A stretch of 64,000 nt of DNA from VRUE01 sp035557635 (GTDB lineage Bacteria; Actinomycetota; Thermoleophilia; Solirubrobacterales; 70-9). The DNA lies in the NCBI GenBank assembly GCA_035557635.1, contig DATMDR010000032.1, positions 1 through 64,000 on the forward strand, given 5' to 3'. Positions 43,503 through 52,393 of this stretch are shown here, one piece after another. Each line of letters begins with the position of its first letter. The stretch's first letter is position 1. Position numbers and translations under genes: made by a program. Under the pieces are notes generated by a model, which saw nothing but the letters and a program-made list of their open reading frames with translations, had not been told where the DNA came from and ran no database searches.

Positions 43503-44215
43503 TGGAGATCAAGTTTCACGGCCATTCCTGCTTTGAGCTGAGCGACGGGGAGACGACCGTCTTGGTCGACCCGTTTCTCAAGCCCAACAACCCGTCGGCC
43601 GTCGTCACGGCCGACGAGGTCGAGCCGACCCAGATCGCGATCAGCCACGGTCATGCCGACCACATGGCCGACGCGGTCGCGGTCGCGAAGCGGACCGGGG
43701 CCCATTGCATCGCGGTCGTCGAGCTGGCCAGCTGGCTGGAAGCACGCGGGGTGGCCGAGGTCAGCGATCCTAACCTGGGCGGCACGGTTGAGTTCGACGG
43801 GGGTCGGGTCAAGCTCGTCCCGGCCTGGCACACGAGCACGCTGCCCGGATCCGCGGAGGCTCCGTTCAGCGCCGAGCATGGGACCCCGGTTGGCACCGCC
43901 GCCGGGCTCATCGTCGAGATCGGCGGCGTGACCGTCTACCACGCCGGCGACACCTGTCTCTTCAGCGACATGAAGCTGATCGCCGAGCGTGACCCGATCG
44001 ACGTCGCGCTGCTGCCGATCGGCGGCCACTACACGATGGACCGCCACGACGCCGCGGTTGCCGCCGGGTTCACCGGTGCTTCGACCGTGATCCCGATGCA
44101 CTACGACACCTTCCCGCCGATCGAGGTTGACTCGGCTGCCTTCAAGCAGGAGGTGGAGTCGCAGACCTCCGCCCAGGTCGTCCTGCTGGCGCCGGGCGAG
44201 TCGCACAGCGCCTGA
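43502..44215 (+). CDS. UPF0173-type metal-dependent hydrolase (metallo-beta-lactamase fold)
   Basis: The 237-residue protein has MEIKFHGHSCFEL, the zinc motif SHGHADHMADAV, AWHTSTL, VYHAGDTCLFSDM and the late HY motif PMHYDTFPPI, the pattern of the UPF0173 family. The substrate is unknown. It is coupled to the small gene upstream. Confidence 0.85.
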   Translation: MEIKFHGHSCFELSDGETTVLVDPFLKPNNPSAVVTADEVEPTQIAISHGHADHMADAVAVAKRTGAHCIAVVELASWLEARGVAEVSDPNLGGTVEFDGGRVKLVPAWHTSTLPGSAEAPFSAEHGTPVGTAAGLIVEIGGVTVYHAGDTCLFSDMKLIAERDPIDVALLPIGGHYTMDRHDAAVAAGFTGASTVIPMHYDTFPPIEVDSAAFKQEVESQTSAQVVLLAPGESHSA

Positions 44216-44265
44216 GCGCGTTCGCCCTTTGTCTCGCTGAGCGCCACAAACAGCGAACTGAGCGC

Positions 44266-44285
44266 GACTGGCTGACCAGCCAGTC
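44266..44285. other. Perfect hairpin upstream of the R2lox-like gene
   Basis: GACTGGCT-GACC-AGCCAGTC forms an 8-bp stem, 40 bp before the R2lox-like start and next to a TAGGCT box (44293-44298). It may be an operator or the 3' end of the hydrolase message. Confidence 0.4.
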
Positions 44286-44325
44286 CGGTGCTAGGCTCGC
44301 TCGGACCGCTAGCTGAGCCGAGGAG

Positions 44326-45264
44326 ATGAGCCTGATGGGGACGAAAGAGGCAACGGGGACGCAGTCGAGGACCGAGCGGGCCGACTTCCAGGCCACCGCC
44401 GACCCGGCGCTGATGGAGGCGGCCGACCGCACCGCCGACGTCAAACTGCTCGGCTACGAGGAGCTCTACAGGCTCTGGGAGCGCCAGCAGTGGCAGACCC
44501 AGGAGCTCGACTTCACTCGCGACCGCGAAGACTGGCACGAGCGAATCAGCGCCGAAGAGCGCTTCCAGCGGATGTACGGGCTGTCCTCGTTCTTCATCGG
44601 CGAGCAGAAGGTGGCCGAGGAGCTGGGGCCGATCATGCGCGCCGCCCCGACCGAGGACCAGCGGATCTTCCTCTGCACCCAGATCGCCGACGAGGCGCGC
44701 CACGTGCGCTTCTTTGAGCGCTTCTACCGCGAGGTCGGGGTGCTCGAGGCCGATGGCCTCACCGAGATGCTCGCCGAGACCTCCGAGCACCTGAACGAGA
44801 ACTTCGGCCGCCTCTTCGACGAGATGCTGAAGAAGCGCACCGACCGCCTCTCCGCCGAACCTGAGGACACCGAGGTCCTGGTCGAGGCGGTGACGCTCTA
44901 CCACATGGTGATCGAGGGGATGCTGGCCCTCACCGGCCAGCACTTCATCATGGACTACAACGAAAGCGAGGGGACGCTGCCCGCCTTCGTCGAGGGCTTC
45001 CAGAACGTCGCCCGCGACGAGCACCGCCACGTCGCCTTCGGTTCCGTCTTCCTGCGCGAAAAGGCGCGCGAGGACGACCGCTACAAGCAGGCGATCAAAC
45101 GCACCCTGGAGGAGTCCCTGCCGGTCGCCGACAGCGTGCTGCAGCCCCCCTGGGCGAAAGACTTCGACGACGACTTCGAGCTCTTCGGCTACTCGCTCGA
45201 AGACACGCGCAAATTCGCCGGTACCTGCCTGATGCGCCGCCTCAAGGTGATCGGCCTCTCCTGA
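44326..45264 (+). CDS. R2-like ligand-binding oxidase (ribonucleotide reductase beta-like)
   Basis: The 312-residue ferritin-like protein has the six carboxylate/His ligands of a dinuclear metal site in order: FIGEQKVAEE, DEARHVRFF, YHMVIEGMLAL and RDEHRHVAFG. Overall it matches the Mn/Fe R2lox group rather than true NrdF; no large-subunit gene is nearby. The R2lox oxidase binds a fatty acid and makes a Tyr-Val crosslink. The substrate is unknown. Confidence 0.82.
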   Translation: MSLMGTKEATGTQSRTERADFQATADPALMEAADRTADVKLLGYEELYRLWERQQWQTQELDFTRDREDWHERISAEERFQRMYGLSSFFIGEQKVAEELGPIMRAAPTEDQRIFLCTQIADEARHVRFFERFYREVGVLEADGLTEMLAETSEHLNENFGRLFDEMLKKRTDRLSAEPEDTEVLVEAVTLYHMVIEGMLALTGQHFIMDYNESEGTLPAFVEGFQNVARDEHRHVAFGSVFLREKAREDDRYKQAIKRTLEESLPVADSVLQPPWAKDFDDDFELFGYSLEDTRKFAGTCLMRRLKVIGLS

Positions 45265-45284
45265 GGCCTGAGCACCAGCGGTAG

Positions 45285-46838
45285 TTAGGGGGTTTCGCCT
45301 TCGGGTGAGCCGCCGCCTGTTTCAGGCGTGCCGCCGGAGGAGCCCGAGCCCGTTTCCGGGGCGGGTTCCGCGGGTGGCGGCGGTTCGGTCGCAGCGGGGG
45401 GCGGGGTCGATTCCGCTGGCGGGCTCGATTCCGCCGGGGGCGGAGGCGGTGGCGACGTGCCGACGGTGACGACCACGGTCTCGCCGGATGCCGGGGCGCC
45501 GGCCTGAGAGGTCGCGCCGGTCACGTGCGGGGCGGCAGGGGAGGCGCTCGCCGTCTCGTCGGCGTCGAGGGCCGGTTTCGTGCCAGCGGCTTCGTCGGCC
45601 GGGAGGGTCGCCGGTTCCACGGGCGGGGCCGACTCCTCGGCGATCGGCGCCGACTCGGGCGGGGGTACGGCTTCTACCGGCGGGGCGGGGGCTTCTGCCG
45701 GCGCCTGCGGCAGCGTCGGGTGCGCGGCGCCGAGCGCGACCCTGGACGGCGCCTGCGTGATCGATGCGACGGGACCCTGGTCAGAAGAGGGATGGATCAC
45801 CTGCCGCTCGACGCCGACGGCGCCGGCGGTGAGCACGGCGGCGGTCACCACTCCCGCTACCGCCTTGGTCCCGAGCGCTCCGCCGACCGCGCCGAGGCCG
45901 CCCGCGGCGCCACCGCCGCCGAGCGCCGCGCCGACGCTGCCGATCGCGCCGGCGCCTGCGGTCGCGCCTGCTCCGGCGGTCGCGCCGGCGCCGGTCCCGG
46001 CTGCGGTCGCCCCGCCTCCGGCGCCGCCGAAGCCGAGCTTGGAGATCAGGAGAGCCTTCAGCGCCAGCAGCGGGCCGGCGGGGAAGAGCGCGGCAAGGAC
46101 CTTGTCGTTGTTGCGCACCTGGGAGCGGAAGTCGGCGCACTCCTCGCAGTCGCGCACGTGGCGGCGCACCGGCCCGGCGACCTTGCGCAGCCCCTCCGCC
46201 GCCTCGGCCAGCTCCAGCCGCACCTCGCCGCAGGTCAGCTGGCGCGCCTGGCTCGCCTCGGCGAGCGAGATCCGCGCCCGCACCAGCAGCGACTTGACCG
46301 AGGGCACGCTGGTCTCCATCGCCTGGGCGATCTCCTCGTAGGACATCGCATCCATCTCGCGCAGCAGCAGGGCAGAGCGCTGGGTCTCGGGAAGCTTGCT
46401 GACGTCGGCGAGGAGCTGGCGGAACTCCTCACGGTTGTGGACCTTCTCCGCGGTCGAGGAGGCCTCGACCGCCGGCACCATGTCCATCGATTCCTGGGCG
46501 TCGGCGGTCGGCTTGCGCAGTTGGTTGAGGCAGCGGTTGCGGGCGATCCGGTAGAGCCACGGGCGCAGGTTGATCTCGCGCTCGTCGGCGAGCATCGCCC
46601 GGTAGGCGTTGACGAAGACCTCCTGCAGGACGTCTTCGGCGTCCTCGGTCGAGCCCAGCATCTGCCGGCAGAAGCCGAGCAGGCGGCCCTGGTAGCGGTC
46701 GACGATCGTCTCGAAGGCGCCAGGGTTGCCGCTGCGGGCGATCGCGATCAGGCGCTGGTCGCCCTGCAGCTTGAGCAGGGGCGTGCGCCGAGCGAGCAAT
46801 CCGCGGCGACTGGCATGTGTAAGAGCGGAAGCCTCCAA
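45285..46838 (-). CDS. ECF sigma factor fused to zinc-binding anti-sigma-like and membrane/Pro-rich domains
   Basis: The 517-residue protein has sigma region 2 (AFETIVDRYQGRLLGFC and LQEVFVNAYRAM), region 4 (LPETQRSALLLREMDAMSYE), then a ZAS-like zinc motif (HVRDCEEC). A long Gly/Ala stretch follows, then a membrane span (AVAGVVTAAVLTAGAVGVE) and a 170-residue Pro/Glu/Ser-rich tail predicted outside the cell. It resembles a sigma and its membrane anti-sigma in one chain, so release may need proteolysis. It is the first gene upstream of tRNA-Leu on the opposite strand. Confidence 0.8.
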   Translation of the reverse strand: MEASALTHASRRGLLARRTPLLKLQGDQRLIAIARSGNPGAFETIVDRYQGRLLGFCRQMLGSTEDAEDVLQEVFVNAYRAMLADEREINLRPWLYRIARNRCLNQLRKPTADAQESMDMVPAVEASSTAEKVHNREEFRQLLADVSKLPETQRSALLLREMDAMSYEEIAQAMETSVPSVKSLLVRARISLAEASQARQLTCGEVRLELAEAAEGLRKVAGPVRRHVRDCEECADFRSQVRNNDKVLAALFPAGPLLALKALLISKLGFGGAGGGATAAGTGAGATAGAGATAGAGAIGSVGAALGGGGAAGGLGAVGGALGTKAVAGVVTAAVLTAGAVGVERQVIHPSSDQGPVASITQAPSRVALGAAHPTLPQAPAEAPAPPVEAVPPPESAPIAEESAPPVEPATLPADEAAGTKPALDADETASASPAAPHVTGATSQAGAPASGETVVVTVGTSPPPPPPAESSPPAESTPPPAATEPPPPAEPAPETGSGSSGGTPETGGGSPEGETP

Positions 46839-46962
46839 GCGATCTCTCCAATCCAGGGAAGGCGTGTTCCTGTCTCAAGAGACACCGTAGCAATGTGTTA
46901 GTTGCGGCCAGGCAAAGATTTATGCCTGCTTTATGCCGCTCTGGCGTGGCTAGAATCGCCGG

Positions 46963-47049
46963 GCCCGGGTGGCGGAATGGCAAACGCGGTGCCCTTAAAA
47001 GGTGCTGCCCGTTGAGGTGGGCTTGCGGGTTCGAATCCCGCCCCGGGCA
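46963..47049 (+). tRNA. tRNA-Leu (anticodon UAA)
   Basis: Acceptor GCCCGGG with CCCGGGC, anticodon arm GTGCC-CTTAAAA-GGTGC (anticodon TAA), a long variable arm (GCCC...GGGC) as in leucine tRNAs, and T arm GCGGG-TTCGAAT-CCCGC with discriminator A. A TAGAAT -10-like box lies at 46951-46956. No CCA is encoded. Confidence 0.93.
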
Positions 47050-47070
47050 TTGCCAATAGGCTCCAGCTTC

Positions 47071-48684
47071 ATGGAGCACGGGGGGCGCATAGTCGCGAAG
47101 ATCCTCAAGTCCAGGGGCGTGACGCATCTGTTCACCCTGTCCGGCGGGCACCTGTTCTCGATCTACGACGGGTGCCGCGAGGAGGGGATCGAGATCGTCG
47201 ACGTGCGGCACGAGCAGACGGCCGCCTTCGCCGCCGAGGGCTTCGCCAAGGCGACGCGGAAGGTCGGCGTCGCCGCCCTGACCGCCGGGCCGGGGGTGAC
47301 GAACGGGATCAGCGCGATCGCCGGCGCCCAGGCCAACGGCTCGCCGGTCTGCGTGCTCGGCGGGCGGGCGCCGGAGCTGCGCTGGGGCTCGGGGTCGCTG
47401 CAGGAGATCGACCACCTGCCCTTCATCACGCCGCTGGTCAAGTCGGCGGAGACGGTCAAGGCGCCGGACCAGATCGCGGCGCGGACCGCGGCGGCGCTCG
47501 ACCTGGCGCTGACGGCGCCGGGCGGCCCCACCTTCATCGACTATCCCCTCGACGTCGTCTTCACCGAGGCCGAGCCCGACGTCCCGCCTCTGCCCGCGAG
47601 CGGGGATGCGCAGCCCGCCGACGGGGTCGAAGAGGCGGCGGCGTTGCTGACCGGCGCCGAGCGGCCGGCGATCATGGCCGGCAGCGGCCTCTACTGGGGG
47701 CACGGCGAGGGTGAGCTGCGGGCACTGGCCGAGGCGCTGGGCATTCCGGTCTTCCTCAACGGCCTTGGCCGCGGCTGCCTCCCCGCCGACCACGAGCTGG
47801 CCTTCAGCCGCGCCCGGGGCGCCGGCCTGCGCGGCGCCGACGTCGCCCTCGTCGTCGGCGTCCCGATCGACTTCCGCCTCGGCTTCGGCGAGAGCTTCGG
47901 GGAGGAGACCAAGCTGATCCGCCTCGACGCGGCCCCGAACGAGCTGACCGCCAACCGGGCGCCGCAGGCCGACCTGGTCGGCGACGTCGCCGCCAGCCTG
48001 GCTGCGATCCGCGAGCAGGTGGGGGAGGGGTCGCGACGCACCGAGCCCTGGCTCGCCGAGCTGCGCAAGGTCGAGACGGAGAAGCGGGCGGCCGAGCAAG
48101 AGGAGCTGAACGACCCGCGCTCGCCGCTTCACCCCATGCGTGTTTACAAGGAGCTCGGCGAGGTCCTCGACCGCGACACGGTCGTGGTCGGCGACGGCGG
48201 CGACTTCGTCTCCTACGCGGGCCGGCTGATCGAGACGTTCGAGCCGGGCTGCTGGATGGACCCTGGGCCCTTCGGCTGTCTCGGTGCAGGCCCCGGTCAG
48301 GCGATCGGCGCCAAGTTGGCCGATCCGGATCGCCAGGTCTGCCTTTTGCTCGGCGACGGCGCATTCGGCTTCGCGGGCATGGAGTTCGACACAATGGCGC
48401 GTCACGGCCTCGGTGTGGTGGGTGTGATGGGCAACAACGGGATCTGGGGACTGGAGCATCACCCGATGCAATTCCTTTACGGATACTCGGTCGCGGCGAA
48501 GCTGCGCCCCGAGACTCGCTATGACCAGATGGTCGAGTCGCTGGGCTGCGAGGGAGTCCTGGTGCGCGAGCCGGACGAGCTGAAGCCGGCGCTCGAGCGG
48601 GCCTTCGCATCCGGCAAGCCGACCCTGGTCAACGTCCTCACCGATCCCGAGATCGCCTACCCCCGCAAGTCGAATTTGGCTTGA
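47071..48684 (+). CDS. Thiamine pyrophosphate-dependent enzyme, acetolactate synthase-like
   Basis: The 537-residue protein has the ThDP-enzyme layout: the catalytic Glu in VRHEQTAAFAAEGFA, a central Rossmann domain (PAIMAGSGLYWG) and the ThDP-binding GDGAFGFAGMEFDTM...NNGIWG. It resembles actinobacterial acetolactate synthase homologues (IlvG/IlvX type); the substrate is unproven. The ATG at 47071 is chosen because the upstream frame crosses tRNA-Leu. Confidence 0.85.
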   Translation: MEHGGRIVAKILKSRGVTHLFTLSGGHLFSIYDGCREEGIEIVDVRHEQTAAFAAEGFAKATRKVGVAALTAGPGVTNGISAIAGAQANGSPVCVLGGRAPELRWGSGSLQEIDHLPFITPLVKSAETVKAPDQIAARTAAALDLALTAPGGPTFIDYPLDVVFTEAEPDVPPLPASGDAQPADGVEEAAALLTGAERPAIMAGSGLYWGHGEGELRALAEALGIPVFLNGLGRGCLPADHELAFSRARGAGLRGADVALVVGVPIDFRLGFGESFGEETKLIRLDAAPNELTANRAPQADLVGDVAASLAAIREQVGEGSRRTEPWLAELRKVETEKRAAEQEELNDPRSPLHPMRVYKELGEVLDRDTVVVGDGGDFVSYAGRLIETFEPGCWMDPGPFGCLGAGPGQAIGAKLADPDRQVCLLLGDGAFGFAGMEFDTMARHGLGVVGVMGNNGIWGLEHHPMQFLYGYSVAAKLRPETRYDQMVESLGCEGVLVREPDELKPALERAFASGKPTLVNVLTDPEIAYPRKSNLA

Positions 48685-48740
48685 GAAAAGGGAATTTTCC
48701 CGTTGCTGCTCGTGCGAGCCGCGGGGACTTCCCTGAACGA

Positions 48741-48823
48741 GAATCGGCCGCCATCGCTGGCGGCCGATTCAAGTTGGTCCCTCAGGACGGGCAGGGGTAC
48801 GTCTTCAGGGACCAGTCTTTATT
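48741..48823 (+). terminator. Two hairpins after the TPP-enzyme gene
   Basis: GAATCGGCCGCCA-TCGC-TGGCGGCCGATTC forms a perfect 13-bp stem (48741-48770). A second stem TGGTCCCT...AGGGACCA (48775-48814) is followed by GTCTTTATTT. Together they look like the transcription end of the upstream gene. Confidence 0.55.
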
Positions 48824-49110
48824 TGGTGGGTCCGGACGGCGGGAGGCGCCATGATGCGGCAATCGTCCAAACCCTGTACCGGATCCGGGGTGAAGATTGA
48901 CCCCACCTCTTACCGGCTGAGCCGATTATCTGCCTCGCTATCCGATACGTCTAGTCGCCTTTTTCGTGGCTACTAGATAGTAAGTATGCTGAGACTACCC
49001 ACTTTTATGGGTTCGGGGGTCGGCTTTTCCCATCTGGAGCGCGACTTGTCGGCCTCCTGTCCATCGGGGACGCGGACTTGCTCCCCTTCGGTATCCGTGA
49101 TTACCCCGCG
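48824..49110. other. Gene-free spacer between convergent genes
   Basis: No convincing gene. It contains an inverted repeat GGGGT...ACCCC around 48890-48906 and a near-perfect hairpin (CTAGTCGCC, GGCTACTAG) about 48950-48976. The AT-richer composition suggests decayed or inserted DNA, but nothing is identifiable. Confidence 0.4.
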
Positions 49111-50040
49111 TCAGGCGCGGGAAGCGAGCGAGAGGGCTGCCCCGTAGAGGATGTCGTGCTCGGAGACCTCGACTCGGTCGAGCCCGAACGCACGCATCGC
49201 CTCGACCAGGATGACCACGCCGGTGACGATCGTCGGGGCGCGGTCGGGGTGGAGGCCTCGTATCTCGACTCGCTCGGCGAGGGGAGTCGAGGCCAGCCGC
49301 GAGAGCAGCCGCTGGATCGTCTCCAGGGTGAGGACGTGCCCGTGCACGAGGGCGGGGTCGTAGGGCTCGAGTCCCAACTCGATCGAGGCCAGGGAGGTGG
49401 GGGTGCCGGCGACGGCGATCCCGGCCGAGGCCCGGGCCTCGGGCTGGCCGGCGATCGCGGTCTCGATCAGGCCGCGGATGTCGGCGGCCAGCTCCTCCAG
49501 CTCGGTCGCGGTCGGGGGATCGGCGGAGACGTGGCGCTCGGTGTGGCGGACGACTCCCGCCTGCAGCGAGGCGCGGAAACCGATCTCCTCGCCGACACCG
49601 ACCACCAGCTCGGTCGAGCCGCCGCCGATGTCGATCACCACCGTCGGCTCGGTGGGCAGGTGCTCGGAGGTCGCACCGAGGTAGGTGAGGCGCGCCTCCT
49701 CGGCGCCGTCGAGGACGCGGGCCGAGAGCGCGAAGCGCTCGCGCAGCTCGGCGATGAAGGCCGCGCCGTTGGCGGCGTCGCGGACGGCGCTGGTCGCGAT
49801 CGCGTCGACAGCATCGGCGCCCGCCTCGCGGTAGATCGAGACGTAGTCGGCGATCGCCGCGCAGGTTGCCTCGACCGCCTCGTTGGAGAGCTGTCCCGAG
49901 AGGTCGACCCCGCGCCCAAGCCGCGTCACCCGGCTCTGCCGCTCGAGCTTGGACACGCGCCCATCGACGTCGGCGACGAGCAGCCGAGTCGAGTTGGTGC
50001 CGACGTCGACGACAGCGACCTTGCGTGGCGCCCCATCCAT
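49111..50040 (-). CDS. Ppx/GppA-family exopolyphosphatase
   Basis: The 309-residue ASKHA-fold protein has AVVDVGTNSTRLLVADV, VIDIGGGSTELVVG and AGTPTSLASIELGL, all typical of Ppx/GppA phosphatases that remove phosphate from polyphosphate or pppGpp. The ATG at 50040 is chosen because the longer frame continues through the tRNA-fMet gene on the opposite strand. Confidence 0.9.
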   Translation of the reverse strand: MDGAPRKVAVVDVGTNSTRLLVADVDGRVSKLERQSRVTRLGRGVDLSGQLSNEAVEATCAAIADYVSIYREAGADAVDAIATSAVRDAANGAAFIAELRERFALSARVLDGAEEARLTYLGATSEHLPTEPTVVIDIGGGSTELVVGVGEEIGFRASLQAGVVRHTERHVSADPPTATELEELAADIRGLIETAIAGQPEARASAGIAVAGTPTSLASIELGLEPYDPALVHGHVLTLETIQRLLSRLASTPLAERVEIRGLHPDRAPTIVTGVVILVEAMRAFGLDRVEVSEHDILYGAALSLASRA

Positions 50041-50081
50041 AGTCCGGCACTCTAGCCGCGTTGCTAGCATTGACAGACCGC

Positions 50082-50155
<74 letters not shown>

Positions 50156-50164
50156 TAGAAGAAA

Positions 50165-50186
50165 GCCCCGCTATCGGGGCTTTTTT
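50165..50186 (+). terminator. Intrinsic terminator after tRNA-fMet
   Basis: GCCCCG-CTAT-CGGGGC followed by TTTTTT, 10 nt after the tRNA. Just beyond it, GGGTACTAA is repeated directly (50218-50237). Confidence 0.85.
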
Positions 50187-50284
50187 CGTGTCGGGGTGCT
50201 CGCCGTGACTCGTTCGCGGGTACTAAGTGGGTACTAATTTCGACCTTCGGGTCGATAACCCGACAAGCTAACGAGCCAAGGACC

Positions 50285-50464
50285 ATGGCGACAGCGAACG
50301 AGATCGAGCCGGTCTTCGAACCCCAGGGTGAGGGCGGGTACCACGTCTACGCGCCCGACCTCCCGGGTCTTCATACCCAGGGCGACGACCTTGATGGCGC
50401 GATGGCGAACGCCAATGAGGCGGCCGCCCTCTATATCGAAGGGTCGTCTCCCGTGAGCGCCTGA
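50285..50464 (+). CDS. Orphan HicB-like antitoxin
   Basis: A 59-residue frame too short for most gene callers: EPQGEGGYHVYAPDLPGLHT then GDDLDGAMANANEAAALYIEG, the HicB RNase-H-like fold pattern (Y-x-V-x-x-PDLPG-x-x-T-x-GD). No HicA partner (a short basic dsRNA-binding-like toxin) was found on either side. It lies just inside the left end of the tRNA-fMet island. Confidence 0.7.
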   Translation: MATANEIEPVFEPQGEGGYHVYAPDLPGLHTQGDDLDGAMANANEAAALYIEGSSPVSA

Positions 50465-50532
50465 TCAAAGCGCATCAAAAGGAAAGCGAGGGGTTCTCAG
50501 AGGGCCGCACACGTGTACTTTCGACAGTTCGA

Positions 50533-51885
50533 TCAGAGTGCTAGCCGTTCGGCGAGCTCTGAGATCCAGGCCGAGTCCTCCGTCTTCTCGGCCAACAGGC
50601 GTAGGTTTCGGGCGGTCGTCTCGCACTCCCAGTCCTGGGGCCCGAGGAGCTCGATCTTGCCTAGGGCTCGTTCGGCAAGGTCCTTGTCCTCGCCGATGAT
50701 CGCCAGCTCGAGAACCGTAGCGACGTCCCAGTAGTCGCTTGAGGCAAGACCGCCGCGGCGGGCGGTTGCGAACAAGACAACGGGCTGCAGCTCCTGGACT
50801 CGGGCCAGGTCCTCCTCGCCACCCCTACGTCGCAGCAGGGTCAGCAGGTTGACCCCGGGGTAGTAGTCGCGGGGGTCGGCGTCGAAGCCCACTTCGTACT
50901 CCTTGATCGCCGCCTCGAGCGCCGCTTCGGCTTTGCCCGTTGCGCCTTCAGCCTCGGCCTCATCCCACAGATCCTTGTAGACCCGCCCGAGGATGCCGTT
51001 GGTCTCGGGGTCCGGACCATAGTCATCGATCAGCCCGCGCAGGATCTCGATAGCGCTCTCGCGATCCCCGCTATCCGCGCGGCGATTCAATGCCCACGCG
51101 AGCTGCTGGCGGACGGTGAGGACCTGACGGAGTTCGGCGGGCATCCTTCCCACGCACTGGACCATCTCGTCATAGGCAGAGGCATCGCGGTAGGCGAGGA
51201 GAAGGTCAAGCGGAAGCTCCTGTGAGGCCACGTCGAAATCCCCGATTCGCTCCTCAATGTTTTTGAGAACCGTCACTCGCTCTTCCTTCGGAATCCGAGC
51301 CGCGTCTCTCATCTCCTCCGTCAGCTGCGAGACGTGCTGGACGCGATCGCGGAATGCCTCGGTGACGTCGTGAGGGAGATCAATACCCGGGTACTCGTCG
51401 AGAAGCTGGAAGAGGGGACTGTCGACTGTCTCGGATTCCTTTGCTTCCTCGAGGCGCTCTGCAAGCGTCCCGCGCAGCATCTCGGCGACCTCCACGCCCA
51501 GATCGCCTGCGTCATCTAGCTCGTAGGGGAGAGCCCGGATCGGGCTGACGTCGAATGGGAGGCGGCTCTTTTTCGCGAAGATCAGAATGGTCGACCTGGG
51601 TCGTGCCGCGTGGCGGATCCCAAGCTCGTAGAAGACGTTGGCGTTGGCGAGGGTGAGATCGGCAACCACTACCTCGGAGAGCAGAAGGCGCTCGTACATC
51701 GGCTTGTGGATGATGCCGCCGATCGTCTCCTCGTCAGCGCGAATTACGTCGAGGTCGGCGCCTTCGGCCGCCGGCTTTATGCAGCGCTCATAGATGTCAT
51801 CAAAGTCGATCTCAAAGCGCTGGGTGGGGTCGGGCTTGGACCCGAACGGCATCGCCACGAACAGCAGCTTTCTGAAGCCGTTCAT
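50533..51885 (-). CDS. DRHyd-like N-terminus with TRAFs-binding (DUF4071)-like helical repeats
   Basis: The 450-residue protein begins LLFVAMPFG and has MYERLLLSEVVVADLTLANA and NVFYELGIRHA, the nucleoside-deoxyribosyltransferase-like (DRHyd) pattern. A long helical-repeat region of the MAP3K TRAFs-binding (DUF4071) type follows (RRADSGDRESAIEILRGLID, NGILGRVYKDLWDEA). Proteins of this layout are prokaryotic relatives of the animal ASK1 signalling scaffold. The ATG at 51885 overlaps the TIR gene stop by 4 nt. Domain names are from pattern memory. Confidence 0.7.
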   Translation of the reverse strand: MNGFRKLLFVAMPFGSKPDPTQRFEIDFDDIYERCIKPAAEGADLDVIRADEETIGGIIHKPMYERLLLSEVVVADLTLANANVFYELGIRHAARPRSTILIFAKKSRLPFDVSPIRALPYELDDAGDLGVEVAEMLRGTLAERLEEAKESETVDSPLFQLLDEYPGIDLPHDVTEAFRDRVQHVSQLTEEMRDAARIPKEERVTVLKNIEERIGDFDVASQELPLDLLLAYRDASAYDEMVQCVGRMPAELRQVLTVRQQLAWALNRRADSGDRESAIEILRGLIDDYGPDPETNGILGRVYKDLWDEAEAEGATGKAEAALEAAIKEYEVGFDADPRDYYPGVNLLTLLRRRGGEEDLARVQELQPVVLFATARRGGLASSDYWDVATVLELAIIGEDKDLAERALGKIELLGPQDWECETTARNLRLLAEKTEDSAWISELAERLAL

Positions 51886-52385
51886 CCGCAGGCCCGGTTG
51901 CGCAGGAAGCGCTCTCTCGGGTTTCGGATCAGCTGCGTGCGGCTCTGGCGGGCGAGGTAGGCATCCTCGATCCATTCTTCGAGGCTGCTCGCCGAGCTCG
52001 GGTAATAGTGGTATCTCGCGTAGCCGCTGTCTCGGTTCAGCCTGAAGCGCGGCGGCAGCGCGGGCCGGGCCGCCCGATCGAGGAGGATCCCGATCAGTCC
52101 GTTGGGAAACCCGCTCGCGGGTTGGCGCAGTGATGCCTGGATCTTCCAATCGACGAAGCGCCGGGACCACGTGCATGGCCCGATCAAGACGATCGTCACA
52201 GTCGAATCGCGGACATAGAGTTCTCTGACTCTCCGCATGACGTAGTCGGTGTCGGTTGAGTCGATTACGTCGTCCGGCAGGGTGATCCCCCGTTTGATGA
52301 AATTCTTAGGCCCGAAGCGGGCGATGAAGGTGTCGACGGCTCTCAGGTCCTCGTGATGGTAGGAGACAAAGCACTTGTGTCTCAT
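51882..52385 (-). CDS. TIR-like protein of the ThsB/DUF1863 type
   Basis: The 167-residue protein starts MRHKCFVSYHHEDL and has the ThsB-type core VRDSTVTIVLIGPCTWSRRF followed by VDWKIQAS. In many catalytic ThsB proteins this site reads WE; here the Glu appears to be Lys, so NAD-cleaving or signal-making activity may be lost. Thoeris uses ThsB TIRs to sense infection. It overlaps the DRHyd gene by 4 nt (ATGA), so the two are made together. Confidence 0.75.
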   Translation of the reverse strand: MRHKCFVSYHHEDLRAVDTFIARFGPKNFIKRGITLPDDVIDSTDTDYVMRRVRELYVRDSTVTIVLIGPCTWSRRFVDWKIQASLRQPASGFPNGLIGILLDRAARPALPPRFRLNRDSGYARYHYYPSSASSLEEWIEDAYLARQSRTQLIRNPRERFLRNRACG

Positions 52386-52393
52386 CGGCGCGC

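Noticed and set aside
48681..48851. Small open frame with protein-like sequence (KLVPQDGQGYVFRDQSLFGG)
   Set aside because: It overlaps the stop of the TPP-enzyme gene and runs through two hairpins that look like a terminator. There is no ribosome binding site, and only a TTG start is available.
50156..50284. Integrase gene expected at the tRNA-fMet island end
   Set aside because: No tyrosine or serine recombinase motif is found here or near 58.4 kb; only a terminator and direct repeats are present.
50285..50532. HicA toxin partner of the HicB-like gene
   Set aside because: No short basic frame with a HicA pattern lies on either side.
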